Positions 1 through 9,465 of a stretch of DNA of 64,000 nucleotides are shown here, piece after piece. The position numbers and the translations under genes are program-made. The notes beneath the pieces are model-generated. The model saw only the letters and a list, made by a program, of their open reading frames with translations, made no database searches and was not told the origin of the DNA. The stretch lies in the NCBI RefSeq assembly GCF_900103405.1, contig NZ_FNHX01000002.1, positions 562,496-626,495 of the forward strand. Reading direction: 5' to 3'. This stretch comes from Polaromonas sp. JS666 (lineage in GTDB: Bacteria; Pseudomonadota; Gammaproteobacteria; Burkholderiales; Burkholderiaceae_C). The number at the start of each line of letters is the position of its first letter. Positions within the stretch are counted from its first letter, which is position 1.

Positions 1-44
1 CGGGCGGGTAAACCCTTGAAGAGCTGACAGCAAGCTGAAGGTGT

Positions 45-143
45 GCCCCCACGCTCCCCCACTTCGTGTGGGTCGCTGCCCCCCGAGGGGGCCGCCCGCC
101 TGTGGCCCGGCAAAGCCGGTTCCACGGCTCATGCTGGGTTGAA
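45..143 (+). repeat. Dispersed intergenic repeat, copy 1
   Basis: About 100 bp lying just beyond the dxs stop codon. It shares with 44073-44170 and 50353-50448 the same ordered blocks: a CACTTCGTG hairpin, a C-run/GAG/G-run hairpin, a CCGGC-AAA-GCCGG hairpin and a GCGGCTCATGCTGG-like end. It contains no gene. I infer a terminator-like or transcript-stabilising element because every copy in the window follows the stop codon of a minus-strand gene. Confidence 0.75.
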
Positions 144-172
144 CAGCCTCAGGCCGTGGCGAACTCAGTCGC

Positions 173-2080
173 TCAAGCGACGGACTTGAGCGCCGGCTTG
201 GCGGGCTTGTTGGTCAGTAACGTGCTGAAACGTGCGGTGACGGACGCTTCGATGCCTGCGGCATCGAGGCCCTGCATGGCCAGCAGTTTGGCATGGTCGC
301 CGTGTTCGATGAATTCGTCCTTGAGGCCCAGCTGCAGCACCGGCTTGTTGATGCCTGCGGCTTGCAGGGCTTCGCTGACGGCGCTGCCGGCGCCGCCCAT
401 GATGGCGCCCTCTTCCACCGTGACCAGGGCTTCATGAGAGGCCGCGACCTTGAGCAGCAGTTCGGTGTCCAGCGGTTTGGCCCAGCGCATGTTGACGACG
501 GTGGCGCCCAGCTTTTCGGCGGCCTGCAGGGCCGGGTACAGCAAGGTGCCGAAGGCCAGGATGGCGATGCCCGCGCCTTCGCGGCGGATTTCACCCTTGC
601 CGAAGGGCAGCGACTCCAGCCCCGCCTCGGGCTCCACGCCGGCGCCGGCGCCGCGCGGATAGCGCACGGCCACTGGATGGTCCTGCTCGAAGGCGGAGGA
701 CAGCAGCTTGCGGCATTCGCGCTCATCGGCGGGGCAGGCCACGCTCATGTTGGGAATGCAGCGCAGGTAGGGAATGTCGTAGGCGCCCGCATGCGTGGCG
801 CCGTCGGCGCCGACCAGGCCGGCGCGGTCCAGCGCGAACACCACGGGCAGGTTCTGCAGGGCCACGTCGTGGATCAGCTGGTCGTAGCCGCGCTGCAGAA
901 AGGTCGAATAGATCGCGACCACGGGCTTGAGGCCTTCGCAGGCCATGCCGGCGGCAAAGGTCACCGCATGCTGCTCGGCGATGCCGACGTCGTGGTAGCG
1001 CCCCGGAAAGCGCTTGTGAAACTCGACCATGCCCGAACCTTCGCGCATGGCCGGCGTGATGCCGACCAGGCGGGCGTCGTGTTCGGCCATGTCGCACAGC
1101 CACTGGCCGAAGACCTGGGTGAAGGTCTGCTTGGCCGGCGCGCTGGATTTTTGCAGGCCCATGGCCGGGTCGAACTTGCCGGGGCCGTGGTAGGCGATAG
1201 GGTCGGCTTCGGCCAGCTTGTAGCCCTGGCCTTTTTTGGTGACCACATGCAGGAACTGCGGGCCGCCGTTGCCGTCCATCAGGTGCTTGATGTTTTCCAG
1301 CGTGGGCACCAGCGACTCGAGATCGTGGCCGTCTATCGGGCCTATGTAGTTGAAGCCGAAGTTTTCGAACAGCGTGGCCGGCACCACCATGCCCTTGGCA
1401 TGCGACTCCAGGCGCTTGGCCAGCTCGAGCAGCGGCGGCGCCACGCGCAGCACCTGTTTGCCCACATGCTTGGCCGAGGCGTAAAAGCGCCCGCTCATGA
1501 GCTGGGCCAGGTAGCGGTTGAGCGCGCCCACCGGCGGGCTGATGCTCATGTCGTTGTCGTTGAGCACCACCAGCAGCTTGCAGTGGTCGTGCACGCCCGC
1601 GTTGTTCAGGGCCTCAAAGGCCATGCCTGCGCTCATGGCGCCGTCGCCGATGATGGCCACCGCGTGGCGGTCTTCACCTTTTTGCTGGGCGGCCAGCGCC
1701 ATGCCCAGCGCGGCGGAGATCGAGGTCGACGAATGCGCGGTGCCGAAGGTGTCGTACTCGCTTTCGTCGCGGCGCGGAAAGCCCGACAGACCGCCGAACT
1801 GGCGCAGGCTGCCCATGCGCTCGCGCCGGCCCGTGAGGATTTTGTGCGGATAGGTCTGGTGGCCCACGTCCCACACCAGCCGGTCCTCGGGCGTGTTGAA
1901 AACATAGTGCAAGGCCACCGTGAGTTCCACGGTGCCGAGATTGGAACTCAGGTGCCCGCCGGTCTGGGAGACGCTGTCGAGCACAAAGGCGCGCAGCTCA
2001 TCGGCCAGGGGCTTCAGGCCGGTGCGCGGCAGTTTGCGCAGGTCGGCGGGGCTTTGAATGGTTTCGAGCAATGGATACAT
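173..2080 (-). CDS. dxs: 1-deoxy-D-xylulose-5-phosphate synthase
   Basis: Condenses pyruvate and glyceraldehyde 3-phosphate to DXP, the first step of the MEP isoprenoid pathway, using thiamine diphosphate in the cytoplasm. The 635-aa length is normal for the family. The TPP/Mg motif [15 protein letters not shown] begins near residue 145, [10 protein letters not shown] near 71, and the catalytic-glutamate segment [13 protein letters not shown] lies in the pyrimidine-binding domain, followed by a transketolase C domain. I chose the start at MYPLLETIQ; an upstream extension in frame overlaps ispA and does not look like protein. It follows ispA by 55 bp on the same strand, so xseB-ispA-dxs is probably one operon. 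The Shine-Dalgarno is weak. Confidence 0.97.
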   Translation of the reverse strand: MYPLLETIQSPADLRKLPRTGLKPLADELRAFVLDSVSQTGGHLSSNLGTVELTVALHYVFNTPEDRLVWDVGHQTYPHKILTGRRERMGSLRQFGGLSGFPRRDESEYDTFGTAHSSTSISAALGMALAAQQKGEDRHAVAIIGDGAMSAGMAFEALNNAGVHDHCKLLVVLNDNDMSISPPVGALNRYLAQLMSGRFYASAKHVGKQVLRVAPPLLELAKRLESHAKGMVVPATLFENFGFNYIGPIDGHDLESLVPTLENIKHLMDGNGGPQFLHVVTKKGQGYKLAEADPIAYHGPGKFDPAMGLQKSSAPAKQTFTQVFGQWLCDMAEHDARLVGITPAMREGSGMVEFHKRFPGRYHDVGIAEQHAVTFAAGMACEGLKPVVAIYSTFLQRGYDQLIHDVALQNLPVVFALDRAGLVGADGATHAGAYDIPYLRCIPNMSVACPADERECRKLLSSAFEQDHPVAVRYPRGAGAGVEPEAGLESLPFGKGEIRREGAGIAILAFGTLLYPALQAAEKLGATVVNMRWAKPLDTELLLKVAASHEALVTVEEGAIMGGAGSAVSEALQAAGINKPVLQLGLKDEFIEHGDHAKLLAMQGLDAAGIEASVTARFSTLLTNKPAKPALKSVA

Positions 2081-2135
2081 CGTGGTGTCGTTGTTATGGC
2101 GAGGCCGGTTCCTCTTCCCTGGTTGTCTGTCCTGC

Positions 2136-3056
2136 TTAATGGTGGCGGTTGACCAGCATGTCGGCCAGCGCGCGCAAGGCCTCGGTGCGGGCCAGCCCGC
2201 TGGCGTCCAGGCCGGCCAGGGCCCTGGCCAGCAACTGCTGCGCATAGGCTTTGGAGGCCTCCAGCCCCATCAGCGAAACAAAGGTGGGCTTGTCCTGGGC
2301 GGCATCCTTGCCGGCGGTCTTGCCCAGCGTGGCGGAGTCGGCGGTGACGTCGAGGATGTCGTCGACCACCTGGAAGGCCAGGCCAACGGCCGCGCCGTAG
2401 TCGCGCAAGGCCTGCCAGGCCGCGGGCGCCACAGTGCCGCAAGCCGCGCCCATCATGACGCTGGCCTCCAGCAGCGCGCCGGTTTTCAGGCGGTGCATTT
2501 CATGCAGTTGCTGCGAGTCCAGCGGCATGCCCACGCTGGCCAGGTCTATCGCCTGGCCGCCGGCCATGCCCTGGAAACCGGCCGCCTGGGCCAGCATGCG
2601 GCACAGCCGCGCTTGCGTGGCGGCGTCGACCGAGCCATCTTCGGGCGTCAGGAATTCAAAGGCCAGGGCCTGCAGCGCATCGCCGGCCAACAGCGCCTGG
2701 GCCTGGCCGAACTTGACGTGCACCGTGGGCTTGCCGCGGCGCAGCACGTCGTTGTCCATGCAGGGCATGTCGTCGTGCACCAGCGAGTAAGCGTGGATCA
2801 GCTCGACCGCACAGGCGGCGCGCAGGGCAGCTTCGGGGTTGCCGCCCACAGCCTCGCAGGCCGCCATGACCAGCAGCGGGCGCAGGCGCTTGCCGCCGTC
2901 GAGCACGGCATAACGCATGGCGTCGCCCAGGCCGGCGGGCGCGGGCGAATCGGTGGGACAGGCCACCCAGCGGGACAAGGCGCTCTCGACGGTGGCAAGC
3001 TGTCTTGCGCTCCAGTCGCTCAGCGTGAACAGGGGCAGTTTTTCAGGGGCGTTCAA
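2136..3056 (-). CDS. ispA: Polyprenyl (farnesyl) diphosphate synthase
   Basis: Head-to-tail prenyltransferase that joins IPP to DMAPP/GPP to give farnesyl diphosphate for quinones and undecaprenyl phosphate. The 306-aa protein has the first Asp-rich motif DDMPCMD at residues 95-101 and a second, DDILD, in the C-terminal half, plus the GGKRLRP substrate motif near 54. The two residues between the aspartate pairs of the first motif fit the bacterial short-chain (FPP) class. It lies between xseB and dxs in the usual proteobacterial order. Confidence 0.95.
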   Translation of the reverse strand: MNAPEKLPLFTLSDWSARQLATVESALSRWVACPTDSPAPAGLGDAMRYAVLDGGKRLRPLLVMAACEAVGGNPEAALRAACAVELIHAYSLVHDDMPCMDNDVLRRGKPTVHVKFGQAQALLAGDALQALAFEFLTPEDGSVDAATQARLCRMLAQAAGFQGMAGGQAIDLASVGMPLDSQQLHEMHRLKTGALLEASVMMGAACGTVAPAAWQALRDYGAAVGLAFQVVDDILDVTADSATLGKTAGKDAAQDKPTFVSLMGLEASKAYAQQLLARALAGLDASGLARTEALRALADMLVNRHH

Positions 3057-3111
3057 TCTGGGTCTCTGTTTGGGTCTGGATCGGGTAGCGGGTCGCGGCT
3101 TTCGTGCCGCT

Positions 3112-3369
3112 TTACTCCTGCACCCAGGGCTTGAGTTCCGTGCCTTCGAGCACCTTGATCTGGGTTTCCACGGCTTCGAGCTTGTCGCGGCAGAACTTCA
3201 GCAACTGCGCGCCGCGCTGGTAACCCGTCAGCAGCTGGTCCAGCGGCAACTGGCCGGACTCCAGGCTGTCCACCAGTTCCTCGAGTTCCTGCAGGGCCGC
3301 CTCATAGCTGGCGGGCAGCGCTGCTGCGGGGGGCGTCGAAGAGGCGGAGGATGAAGCGCTTTTGGCCAT
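3112..3369 (-). CDS. xseB: Exodeoxyribonuclease VII small subunit
   Basis: Small subunit of the nuclease that degrades single-stranded DNA from both ends; it packs along the coiled coil of XseA. The 85-aa protein has the family core [20 protein letters not shown], followed by [13 protein letters not shown], and is mostly helical. The N-terminal 20 residues are a low-complexity Ser/Ala tail. It is the first gene of xseB-ispA-dxs; xseA is not in the window. Confidence 0.93.
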   Translation of the reverse strand: MAKSASSSASSTPPAAALPASYEAALQELEELVDSLESGQLPLDQLLTGYQRGAQLLKFCRDKLEAVETQIKVLEGTELKPWVQE

Positions 3370-3651
3370 GGTTCTTTGAGTGAAGGCCTGATTTTAGGCC
3401 GTTGCGGAGGGATTGCGCCGCCCGGCTCCCCGGGCTTGCAAATGCAATATTCGTATTATCCGGCGGCGGCGCGCAAAGCCCCCGAATCCACCCCGCGCGG
3501 GTACAATTGATAACAGTTCTCGATAACAACGGTGACCCCGTTGCGGGAAACCCGGCCTTGTTTTCACCCGTGGGCTGACGCTCAGCCTGCTTCCCTGGTT
3601 TGTCAACTGCCTCCAAAGCCTCGCGCGGCGGCATGTTCACCCGAAATTTGC

Positions 3652-4770
3652 ATGTCTGATCTCAGCCTTCGCCTCCTTCAGGCCACCAGCCAGCTCCCGA
3701 TTTCCAGCTACTTTGATGCGGGCCTGTACCAGCGGGAGCAGCAAAAGCTGTTCACACACGGGCCGCGCTACCTGGGCCATGAACTGGCGGTGCCCAACCT
3801 GGGCGACTACTACGCCCTGCCGCATGAGGGCGAGGGCCGGGCGCTGGTGCGCAATGCCTCGGGCATAGAGCTGATCTCCAACGTCTGCCGGCACCGGCAG
3901 TCGACCATGCTGCAGGGCCGCGGCAACACCGGCAGCAACATCGTCTGCCCGCTGCACCGCTGGACCTACAACACCTCGGGCGAGCTCATAGGCGCGCCGC
4001 ACTTCGAGATCGATCCCTGCCTGAACCTGAACCGCTACAAGACCACGACCTGGAACGGCCTGGTGTTCGAGGACAACGGCCGCGACGTCGCGGCCGAGAT
4101 GGCGCAGCTGGCCACGCATGCCGACCTCGATTTTTCGGGCTACCAGCTCGACAAGGTGCACCTGCACGAATGCAACTACAACTGGAAGACCTTCATCGAG
4201 GTCTACCTCGAGGACTACCACGTCGGCCCCTTCCACCCCGGCCTGGGCGGCTTCGTCACCACCGACGACCTGCGCTGGCAGCTCGAGGCCGACTATTCGG
4301 TGCAGACCGTGGGCGTGTCGGACAAGCTCGGCAAGCCCGGCACCGATACCTACAAAAAATGGCACGACGTGGTGCTGCAGTACCGCAAGGGCGTGCCGCC
4401 CAAGTACGGCGCGATCTGGCTCACTTACTACCCGCACGTGATGGTCGAGTGGTATCCGCACGTGCTGGTGGTCAGCACGCTACACCCGCAGGGGCCCGAC
4501 AAGACGCTCAACGTGGTGGAGTTCTTCTACCCTGAGGAAATCTGTGCCTTCGAGCGCGAGTTCATCGAGGCGCAGCAGGCGGCCTACATGGAAACCTGCG
4601 TGGAGGACGACGAAATCGCCCTGCGCATGGACGCCGGCCGCAAAGCCCTGCTGCTGCGCGGCGACAACGAATTCGGCCCCTACCAGAGCCCCATGGAAGA
4701 CGGCATGCAGCACTTTCACGAGTGGTACCGCCGCGAGATGGGCGCCAGCAAAACCACGCAGATGATCTGA
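3652..4770 (+). CDS. Rieske [2Fe-2S] non-heme iron oxygenase, alpha-subunit type
   Basis: The 372-aa protein has a Rieske cluster motif, C79-x-H81 and C99-x2-H102, followed by a mononuclear-iron catalytic domain. That domain starts with NYNWKTFIEVYLEDYHVGPFH: the two histidines (190, 195) match the 2-His-1-carboxylate iron site. Such enzymes hydroxylate or demethylate aromatic or other substrates with electrons from a reductase; no reductase or beta subunit is adjacent, so the partner must be elsewhere. I start it at MSDLSLRLL because the 40 upstream codons in frame look non-coding. It is divergent from xseB by 282 bp. The substrate cannot be read from the sequence. Confidence 0.85.
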   Translation: MSDLSLRLLQATSQLPISSYFDAGLYQREQQKLFTHGPRYLGHELAVPNLGDYYALPHEGEGRALVRNASGIELISNVCRHRQSTMLQGRGNTGSNIVCPLHRWTYNTSGELIGAPHFEIDPCLNLNRYKTTTWNGLVFEDNGRDVAAEMAQLATHADLDFSGYQLDKVHLHECNYNWKTFIEVYLEDYHVGPFHPGLGGFVTTDDLRWQLEADYSVQTVGVSDKLGKPGTDTYKKWHDVVLQYRKGVPPKYGAIWLTYYPHVMVEWYPHVLVVSTLHPQGPDKTLNVVEFFYPEEICAFEREFIEAQQAAYMETCVEDDEIALRMDAGRKALLLRGDNEFGPYQSPMEDGMQHFHEWYRREMGASKTTQMI

Positions 4771-4892
4771 GAACCGGCTCCCGGCGTGCAAGCTCCCTCG
4801 CCCGCCTATAGGATGGCTGCAGTCCCGTACATCGGCGGGGCCGCAGCCATTTTTCATTCCACCCATCCCTGCCCCTAAACCCGCCGCACACC

Positions 4893-5855
4893 ATGCAAGC
4901 CATCTGGATGATTTTTTCCTCGTTCATGTTTGCGACCATGGGGGTCTGCGTGAAATACGCGTCCGAGCACTTCAACAGCGCCGAGCTGGTGTTCTACCGC
5001 GGCATCCTGGGCATCCTCTTCATGGCGGCCTATGCGCGTGCGCGCGGCATCACGCTGGCCACCCGCTACCCGGCCATGCACGCCTGGCGCAGCGTGATCG
5101 GCGTGATGTCGCTGTCGGCCTGGTTTTACGCCATCGCGCATCTGCCGCTGGCCACCGCCATGACGCTCAACTACATGAGCAGCGTGTGGATAGCGGCCTT
5201 CCTGGTCGGCGGGGCGCTGATGGCCTGGACGCCGCCGAAAGCCAACACCAACGCCCCGGCCAGCGCCTCCCCGGAGAGCGGCGCGGCCAGCCTGGGGGCT
5301 TTATTCACCAGCCAGGGGCCGCTGGTCATGGCCATCCTGGCGAGTTTCACCGGCGTGGTCATGCTGCTGCGTCCGGCCATAGACCAGAACCAGACCTTTG
5401 CCGGCCTGGTGGGCCTGATGTCCGGCCTGGGCGCCGCCTTCGCCTACATGCAGGTCATGGCGATTTCGCGCATGGGCGAGCCCGAAACCCGCACCGTGTT
5501 TTACTTTGCCGTGGGCACGGCGGTGGCCGGCGCGCTGGGTATGGCAGTGATGGGCGTGACGCCCTGGAACTGGCGGCACGCACTGTGGCTGCCGCCCATA
5601 GGCATACTGGCGTCGCTGGGCCAGCTGGCCATGACCAAGGCCTATTCGATGTCGGAAAACCACGGCGGCACGCTGATGGTGGCCAACCTGCAGTATTCGG
5701 GCATTGTCTTTGCGGCCCTCTACAGCCTGATCCTGTTTGGCGACAATATTCCCCTGATCGGCTGGGCCGGCATGGTGCTCATCATCGTGAGCGCGATTGC
5801 GGCCACGGTGCTGCGTGCCCGCGCCGCGCCGAACGCCCCCGCCGAAGAGCACTAA
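4893..5855 (+). CDS. EamA/DMT-family transporter
   Basis: A 320-aa inner-membrane protein with about ten hydrophobic segments in two EamA-like halves (first half from the N-terminus to about 110, second from about 150 to 310). A hydrophilic Ala/Pro/Ser-rich linker near residues 113-135 separates them. The family exports metabolites or drugs, and the substrate here is unknown. The next gene, sseA, starts 11 bp after the stop with a good ribosome site (AAGGAG), so the two are probably co-transcribed. Confidence 0.88.
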   Translation: MQAIWMIFSSFMFATMGVCVKYASEHFNSAELVFYRGILGILFMAAYARARGITLATRYPAMHAWRSVIGVMSLSAWFYAIAHLPLATAMTLNYMSSVWIAAFLVGGALMAWTPPKANTNAPASASPESGAASLGALFTSQGPLVMAILASFTGVVMLLRPAIDQNQTFAGLVGLMSGLGAAFAYMQVMAISRMGEPETRTVFYFAVGTAVAGALGMAVMGVTPWNWRHALWLPPIGILASLGQLAMTKAYSMSENHGGTLMVANLQYSGIVFAALYSLILFGDNIPLIGWAGMVLIIVSAIAATVLRARAAPNAPAEEH

Positions 5856-5866
5856 GGAGTTTCCTC

Positions 5867-6766
5867 ATGAACTACACCACCCTGATTTCCGCCGAACAAC
5901 TGCAAGCCCTGGTCGCCTCGGCCAAACCGCTGCGCATCTTCGATTGCAGCTTCGACCTCATGAAGCCGGGCCTGGGGCAGGAACAGTACCTGGCCTCGCA
6001 CATCCCCGGCGCCGTGTACGCCAACCTGGACACCGCGCTGAGCGCCAAGCACGGCGTGCCCGGCGCCCACGGGATCATCACCGCCAGCGGCGCCGACGCG
6101 CCCGCGTCGGGCGGGCGCCACCCGCTGCCGAATCGCGAGAAGTTCGCGACCTGGCTGTCCAGCGTCGGTTTCGCCAACAACATGCAGGCCGTCGTTTATG
6201 ACCGCAACGGCGCCAACTACTGCGGGCGCCTGTGGTGGATGCTCAAGTGGGCCGGCCATGAAAACGTCGCCATGCTCGACGGCGGCCTGCAGGCCTGGCA
6301 GGCGGCGGGCGGCGCGGTGAACAGCGGCGAGGAGCCCGCGCATTTCCAGGCCAGCTTCCTGCTCGCGCCGGCCAGGGCCACGCTGGTGTCGGCCGATACC
6401 GTGGCCGCGCAACTGGGCAGGCCGGCCCAGACCCTGATCGATGCGCGCGCCACGCCGCGCTTCAAGGGCGAGGTGGAGCCGCTGGACCCGGTGGCCGGCC
6501 ATATCCCGGGCGCGCTGAACCGGCCCTTCAGCCAGAACATAGGGCCCGACGGCAAATTCAAGCCGGCCGCACAACTCAAGGCCGAGTTTGAAACCCTGCT
6601 GGCCGGCCGCGACCCGGCGACCGTGGTGCACCACTGCGGCAGCGGCGTCAGTGCCGTGCCCAACCTGGTCGCCATGGAAATCGCCGGCCTGGGCAGGACC
6701 GGCCTGTACGCCGGCAGCTGGAGCGACTGGTGCAGTGACCCGCAGCGCCCGGTGGCCCAGGGCTAG
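5867..6766 (+). CDS. sseA: 3-mercaptopyruvate/thiosulfate sulfurtransferase
   Basis: Two rhodanese domains in 299 aa. The N-terminal one is inactive and carries the FDCSFDLMKPG region; the C-terminal one has the catalytic loop C257-GSGVS, which resembles the CG(S/T)GV loop of mercaptopyruvate sulfurtransferases rather than the CRKGV loop of thiosulfate enzymes. It moves sulfane sulfur from 3-mercaptopyruvate to cyanide or thiols. The ATG at 5867 has AAGGAG 7 bp upstream. A strong terminator follows. Confidence 0.9.
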   Translation: MNYTTLISAEQLQALVASAKPLRIFDCSFDLMKPGLGQEQYLASHIPGAVYANLDTALSAKHGVPGAHGIITASGADAPASGGRHPLPNREKFATWLSSVGFANNMQAVVYDRNGANYCGRLWWMLKWAGHENVAMLDGGLQAWQAAGGAVNSGEEPAHFQASFLLAPARATLVSADTVAAQLGRPAQTLIDARATPRFKGEVEPLDPVAGHIPGALNRPFSQNIGPDGKFKPAAQLKAEFETLLAGRDPATVVHHCGSGVSAVPNLVAMEIAGLGRTGLYAGSWSDWCSDPQRPVAQG

Positions 6767-6786
6767 GCCCCCTTGTTAACGCCGCA

Positions 6787-6825
6787 ACAAAAAACGCCAC
6801 CGGCCGTGCCTGGTGGCGTTTTTTT
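6787..6825. terminator. Rho-independent terminator, probably bidirectional
   Basis: Perfect stem AAACGCCACC / GGTGGCGTTT around a GGCCGTGCCT loop, with an A-run on the left and a T-run on the right. It lies between the convergent ends of sseA (plus) and the lipoprotein gene (minus) and can serve both. Confidence 0.9.
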
Positions 6826-6855
6826 AAGCCCGCACGAAAGCGGTGGCGGCTCTCT

Positions 6856-7131
6856 TTATTTGGTGGTGCCGCTGGCCGGCGTGCCGGGCGCGGTCGAACC
6901 GGAGTTCGACACAGCCGCGCTGGACTCCGGCGTAGGCGTGGGGCTGGTACCGCTGCTGCTGGTGGAAGGTGTCGAAGGCGCAGGCGTGGAAGAGGTTGAA
7001 GGGCTGGAGCTGGACGGCGTCGAGGAGGTCGCGCCGGTGTCTTCGACTTTCTTTCCACAGGCGCCCAGTGCCAGCAGGGCAGCCAGGGCAAGAGCCGTTG
7101 CGGCAGCGGGTTTGAATTTGGATGCGTGCAT
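6856..7131 (-). CDS. Small Ser/Thr/Pro-rich lipoprotein
   Basis: A 91-aa protein with a lipoprotein signal: basic start MHASKFK, a hydrophobic Ala/Leu stretch, then the lipobox-like LALGAC, with the lipidated Cys near residue 27. The mature part (KKVEDTGAT...) is almost entirely Ser, Thr, Pro, Gly and Ala, a flexible linker-like tail with no recognisable domain. Small lipoproteins of this build are common in Burkholderiales and usually unassigned. Confidence 0.75.
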   Translation of the reverse strand: MHASKFKPAAATALALAALLALGACGKKVEDTGATSSTPSSSSPSTSSTPAPSTPSTSSSGTSPTPTPESSAAVSNSGSTAPGTPASGTTK

Positions 7132-7320
7132 GTGTGTTTCCTTGTATGAAGAAATGAAGCGATAGGAAGATCAATCTGTCGATCGGCGGAAGTTGGCTGA
7201 ACGCCAGCCAGTCACCAATTTAGCCGCGCCTTGCGGCCATGCCCCATGAGACTGTGTCCCACAGGGCTGTAGGGATTTTTCGATGGGTGCGCGCCGAGTG
7301 CACGCACCGGAAGGCGTGCT

Positions 7321-7500
7321 TCAGCAGGCGCGGGCGTGGCCTGTCAGGCGGATGCGCCTGTGCGGGTTGTCGCGCCGCGCCCCCGAGCTGGGGCCGGCGC
7401 CGCGGCTGCTCCTGGAGCCGTTGTCCGGCCTGTCGCCCACCTGGCCTTTGGAAGGGCTGGGTTCGGGTTTGTGGGCATGAAGGGTGTCGCTGCTTTTCAT
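7321..7500 (-). CDS. Hypothetical small basic protein
   Basis: A 59-aa reading frame (MKSSDTLHAHKPEP...) preceded by GGAGA 7 bp before the ATG, which is why I list it. The product is hydrophilic, rich in Arg, Ser, Pro and Gly, with no signal or membrane segment, and resembles no family I know. The 541 bp between the lipoprotein and the monooxygenase hold no other supportable gene. Codon use is not decisive, so it may be spurious. Confidence 0.35.
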   Translation of the reverse strand: MKSSDTLHAHKPEPSPSKGQVGDRPDNGSRSSRGAGPSSGARRDNPHRRIRLTGHARAC

Positions 7501-7629
7501 GGGAAGGTCTCCTTCGGCTTGCAGGCCCCGGCCGGCTGTGCCGGAAATCCGGCTCGCCTGCCACAAGGGCGCACAAAGGGGTGCACAGAGTCTGTTGGTT
7601 TCACTCTAAAAGCCGCGCGGCACGGCCGC

Positions 7630-7669
7630 TGTAGGCAATGCCTGCCCATGGCGTAGGAGACGGCCTACA
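7630..7669. repeat. Interrupted inverted repeat TGTAGGC...GCCTACA
   Basis: Seven-base arms TGTAGGC (7630-7636) and GCCTACA (7663-7669). Between them are further complementary pieces (GTAGG/CCTAC and GCAGGC/GCCTAC types on the minus strand), so the region can fold in more than one way. It lies 4 bp beyond the monooxygenase stop and upstream of the small basic ORF. No T-run follows, so it is not a standard terminator. Confidence 0.45.
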
Positions 7670-7672
7670 AAT

Positions 7673-8923
7673 CTAGGCGGGGGGCCGCGCCGGGGAACGC
7701 ACATGCTCGGGCCGCACACCCACACCCACCGCATAAGCCGGCAGTGCCTGCAGCAGCGGCCAGCGGCGCATCAGCTTCAAGGGCCAGGGCAGCGCCATGG
7801 GCGGGGCTTCGCTGCCGCGCGCCGCCAGCACCGGACTCAGCACGCGGTTCTGGATGGCCACCTGCGCCGCCTGGGTGAGCCGGGTCGGCAGCAGGCGCCG
7901 CTTTTCCACCCGCGCCAGGAAAGGCGTCAGGGCCGCCGTGTCCACGCGCGCATCGGCCAGCGGCTGCGCTAGCGTGTTGGCCGCCGCCACGGCATCCTGC
8001 ACCGCCAGGTTGATGCCCACGCCGCCCACGGGCGACATGGCATGCGCGGCGTCGCCTATGCACAGCAGGCCGGGCCTGTACCAGCGCTCCAGCCGGTCCA
8101 CCGTCACGCTCAGCAGCTTGATGTCGTCCCAGCTTGCCAGCGCGTCCATGCGACCCGCGAACAGGGGCGCCACTTTCACCATGTCGGCCCTGAAGGCCTC
8201 CAGCCCGCGCGCGCGCACGGCCTCAATCCCGCCCTTGGGAATCACATAGGCGCACTGCCAGTAGCTGCCGCGGTCAATCATGGCCAGAAAGATGCCCGTG
8301 GTGATGCGCCCGCCCGTGGTGGAAGGATCCCCCGGCAGCTTGGGCAGCCGCATCCACAACACGTCGATGGGTGCGCCCAGGTCGCGCACCACCAGCCCGG
8401 CGGCGGCGCGCACCGTCGAGCGCCTGCCGTCGGCGCCTATGACCAGATCCGCCCTCACCTGCAGGGGGCCTTCCGGCGTGGTGACATGCACGTCGGTCAC
8501 CGTGCCGCCCTCCTCACTCAACCCCGTGACTTCGGCGTTCTGCAGCAATCGAAAACCGGGATAAAGCTCGGCTTCGTCGCGCACAAAATCCAGGAACTCC
8601 CACTGCGGCATCATCGCGATGAACTGGCAGCGTATGCGCAGGCGCTTGAAACTGGCCAGCACCACCTGGGTGTCGCCGACAATCGCACGCAACTCGCTGA
8701 CCTCCTCGTGCGGGCGTGCCAGGAATTTGTCCAGCAGGCCCAGTTCGTGGATCACCTGCAGGGTGGACGGATGCACCGTGTCGCCGCGAAAGTCGCGCAG
8801 GAAATCGGCATGCTTTTCGAGCACCAGCACCTCCACGCCGGCGCGTGCCAGCAGCAGGCCCAGCATCATGCCGGCCGGGCCGCCGCCGGCAATGCAGCAG
8901 CGGACCTTGAGAACTTCGGCCAT
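7673..8923 (-). CDS. FAD-dependent monooxygenase, UbiH/p-hydroxybenzoate hydroxylase type
   Basis: A 416-aa group A flavoprotein hydroxylase. It has the Rossmann motif GGGPAG at residues 13-18, the DG motif in VIGADGRRSTVR near 160, and the second FAD motif GDAAHAMSPVGGVGINLAVQD near 290. These enzymes use NAD(P)H and O2 to hydroxylate aromatic rings or similar substrates. The N-terminus lacks a signal peptide. Neighbours are unrelated small genes, so the substrate is open. ATG 8923 has GGGAGA shortly upstream. Confidence 0.88.
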   Translation of the reverse strand: MAEVLKVRCCIAGGGPAGMMLGLLLARAGVEVLVLEKHADFLRDFRGDTVHPSTLQVIHELGLLDKFLARPHEEVSELRAIVGDTQVVLASFKRLRIRCQFIAMMPQWEFLDFVRDEAELYPGFRLLQNAEVTGLSEEGGTVTDVHVTTPEGPLQVRADLVIGADGRRSTVRAAAGLVVRDLGAPIDVLWMRLPKLPGDPSTTGGRITTGIFLAMIDRGSYWQCAYVIPKGGIEAVRARGLEAFRADMVKVAPLFAGRMDALASWDDIKLLSVTVDRLERWYRPGLLCIGDAAHAMSPVGGVGINLAVQDAVAAANTLAQPLADARVDTAALTPFLARVEKRRLLPTRLTQAAQVAIQNRVLSPVLAARGSEAPPMALPWPLKLMRRWPLLQALPAYAVGVGVRPEHVRSPARPPA

Positions 8924-8996
8924 GGGTGTCTCCCTCGGGGAAAAGTCCTCCGACCTTATAGAAGCTTGCCGCGCAGTGCAAGCGCGGGGCAGGCGC

Positions 8997-9218
8997 TCAG
9001 GCCGGCGGCGCGGGGGCCGGGCCCGGTTTCAGGCTTGCACCCGGGGAGGCGCCGGATGCGGCGCCGGCCTCGCCCTCATCGTGGTTGTGGCCGTCATCCT
9101 CGATGGCTTGCCGGGCATGGTGGGCGTGGTGGGACTCTTTGGGGCTGATTTCGGGAAATGGCTTGACGACCGGCTGGTGCAGCAGCTCGGCGCCTTCGGG
9201 GCTGGTGTCTATCGGCAT
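8997..9218 (-). CDS. Hypothetical His/Pro-rich small protein
   Basis: A 73-aa protein starting MPIDTSPEGAELL with a strong ribosome site (AAGGAG, 8 bp upstream), which fixes the start. The middle contains SHHAHHARQ and DDGHNHDEGE, a possible metal-binding cluster; the C-terminus is Ala/Pro/Gly low complexity. No signal or membrane segment. I do not recognise the family; the good ribosome site and acidic N-terminus argue that it is real. Confidence 0.5.
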   Translation of the reverse strand: MPIDTSPEGAELLHQPVVKPFPEISPKESHHAHHARQAIEDDGHNHDEGEAGAASGASPGASLKPGPAPAPPA

Positions 9219-9305
9219 GTCGGTTCTCCTTGCAGCAGTCAAACCTTGCGGGAAACCCGGAAGCGGGTGTCCTGCCTGCGTTGCGCATTTCCTGTGCGCC
9301 TTATG

Positions 9306-9465
9306 ACACTACACCGGTTTCTATTTCATTGCCGGCAGCGCTTTTTTCGCCTATATCACCGTCATTGGCATGGGCGTGGTCTGCACCTCGCCCGGGTCCG
9401 GCGGCGTGTCCAGGGGCGGCAGCGGCTCGGGCGGCGGGGTGTTGGGGCTGGTGGCCACGGGCTAG
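9306..9465 (+). pseudogene. Possible start-less small membrane-protein frame
   Basis: After a TGA at 9303-9305 this frame reads HYTGFYFIAGSAFFAY, then ITVIGMGVVCTSPGSG, then a Gly/Ser tail to TAG. One clear hydrophobic helix is followed by a Cys-containing Gly-rich tail. No ATG, GTG or TTG lies upstream of the helix, only ATT codons. An ATG two bases out of frame at 9303 suggests a single-base change could have broken the gene. Its tail overlaps the end of the minus-strand ORF at 9462. Weakly supported. Confidence 0.25.

Noticed and set aside
293-2152. Long plus-strand open frame opposite dxs
   Set aside because: Antisense shadow of dxs in GC-rich DNA; rich in Gly, Gln, His and Val with no domain.
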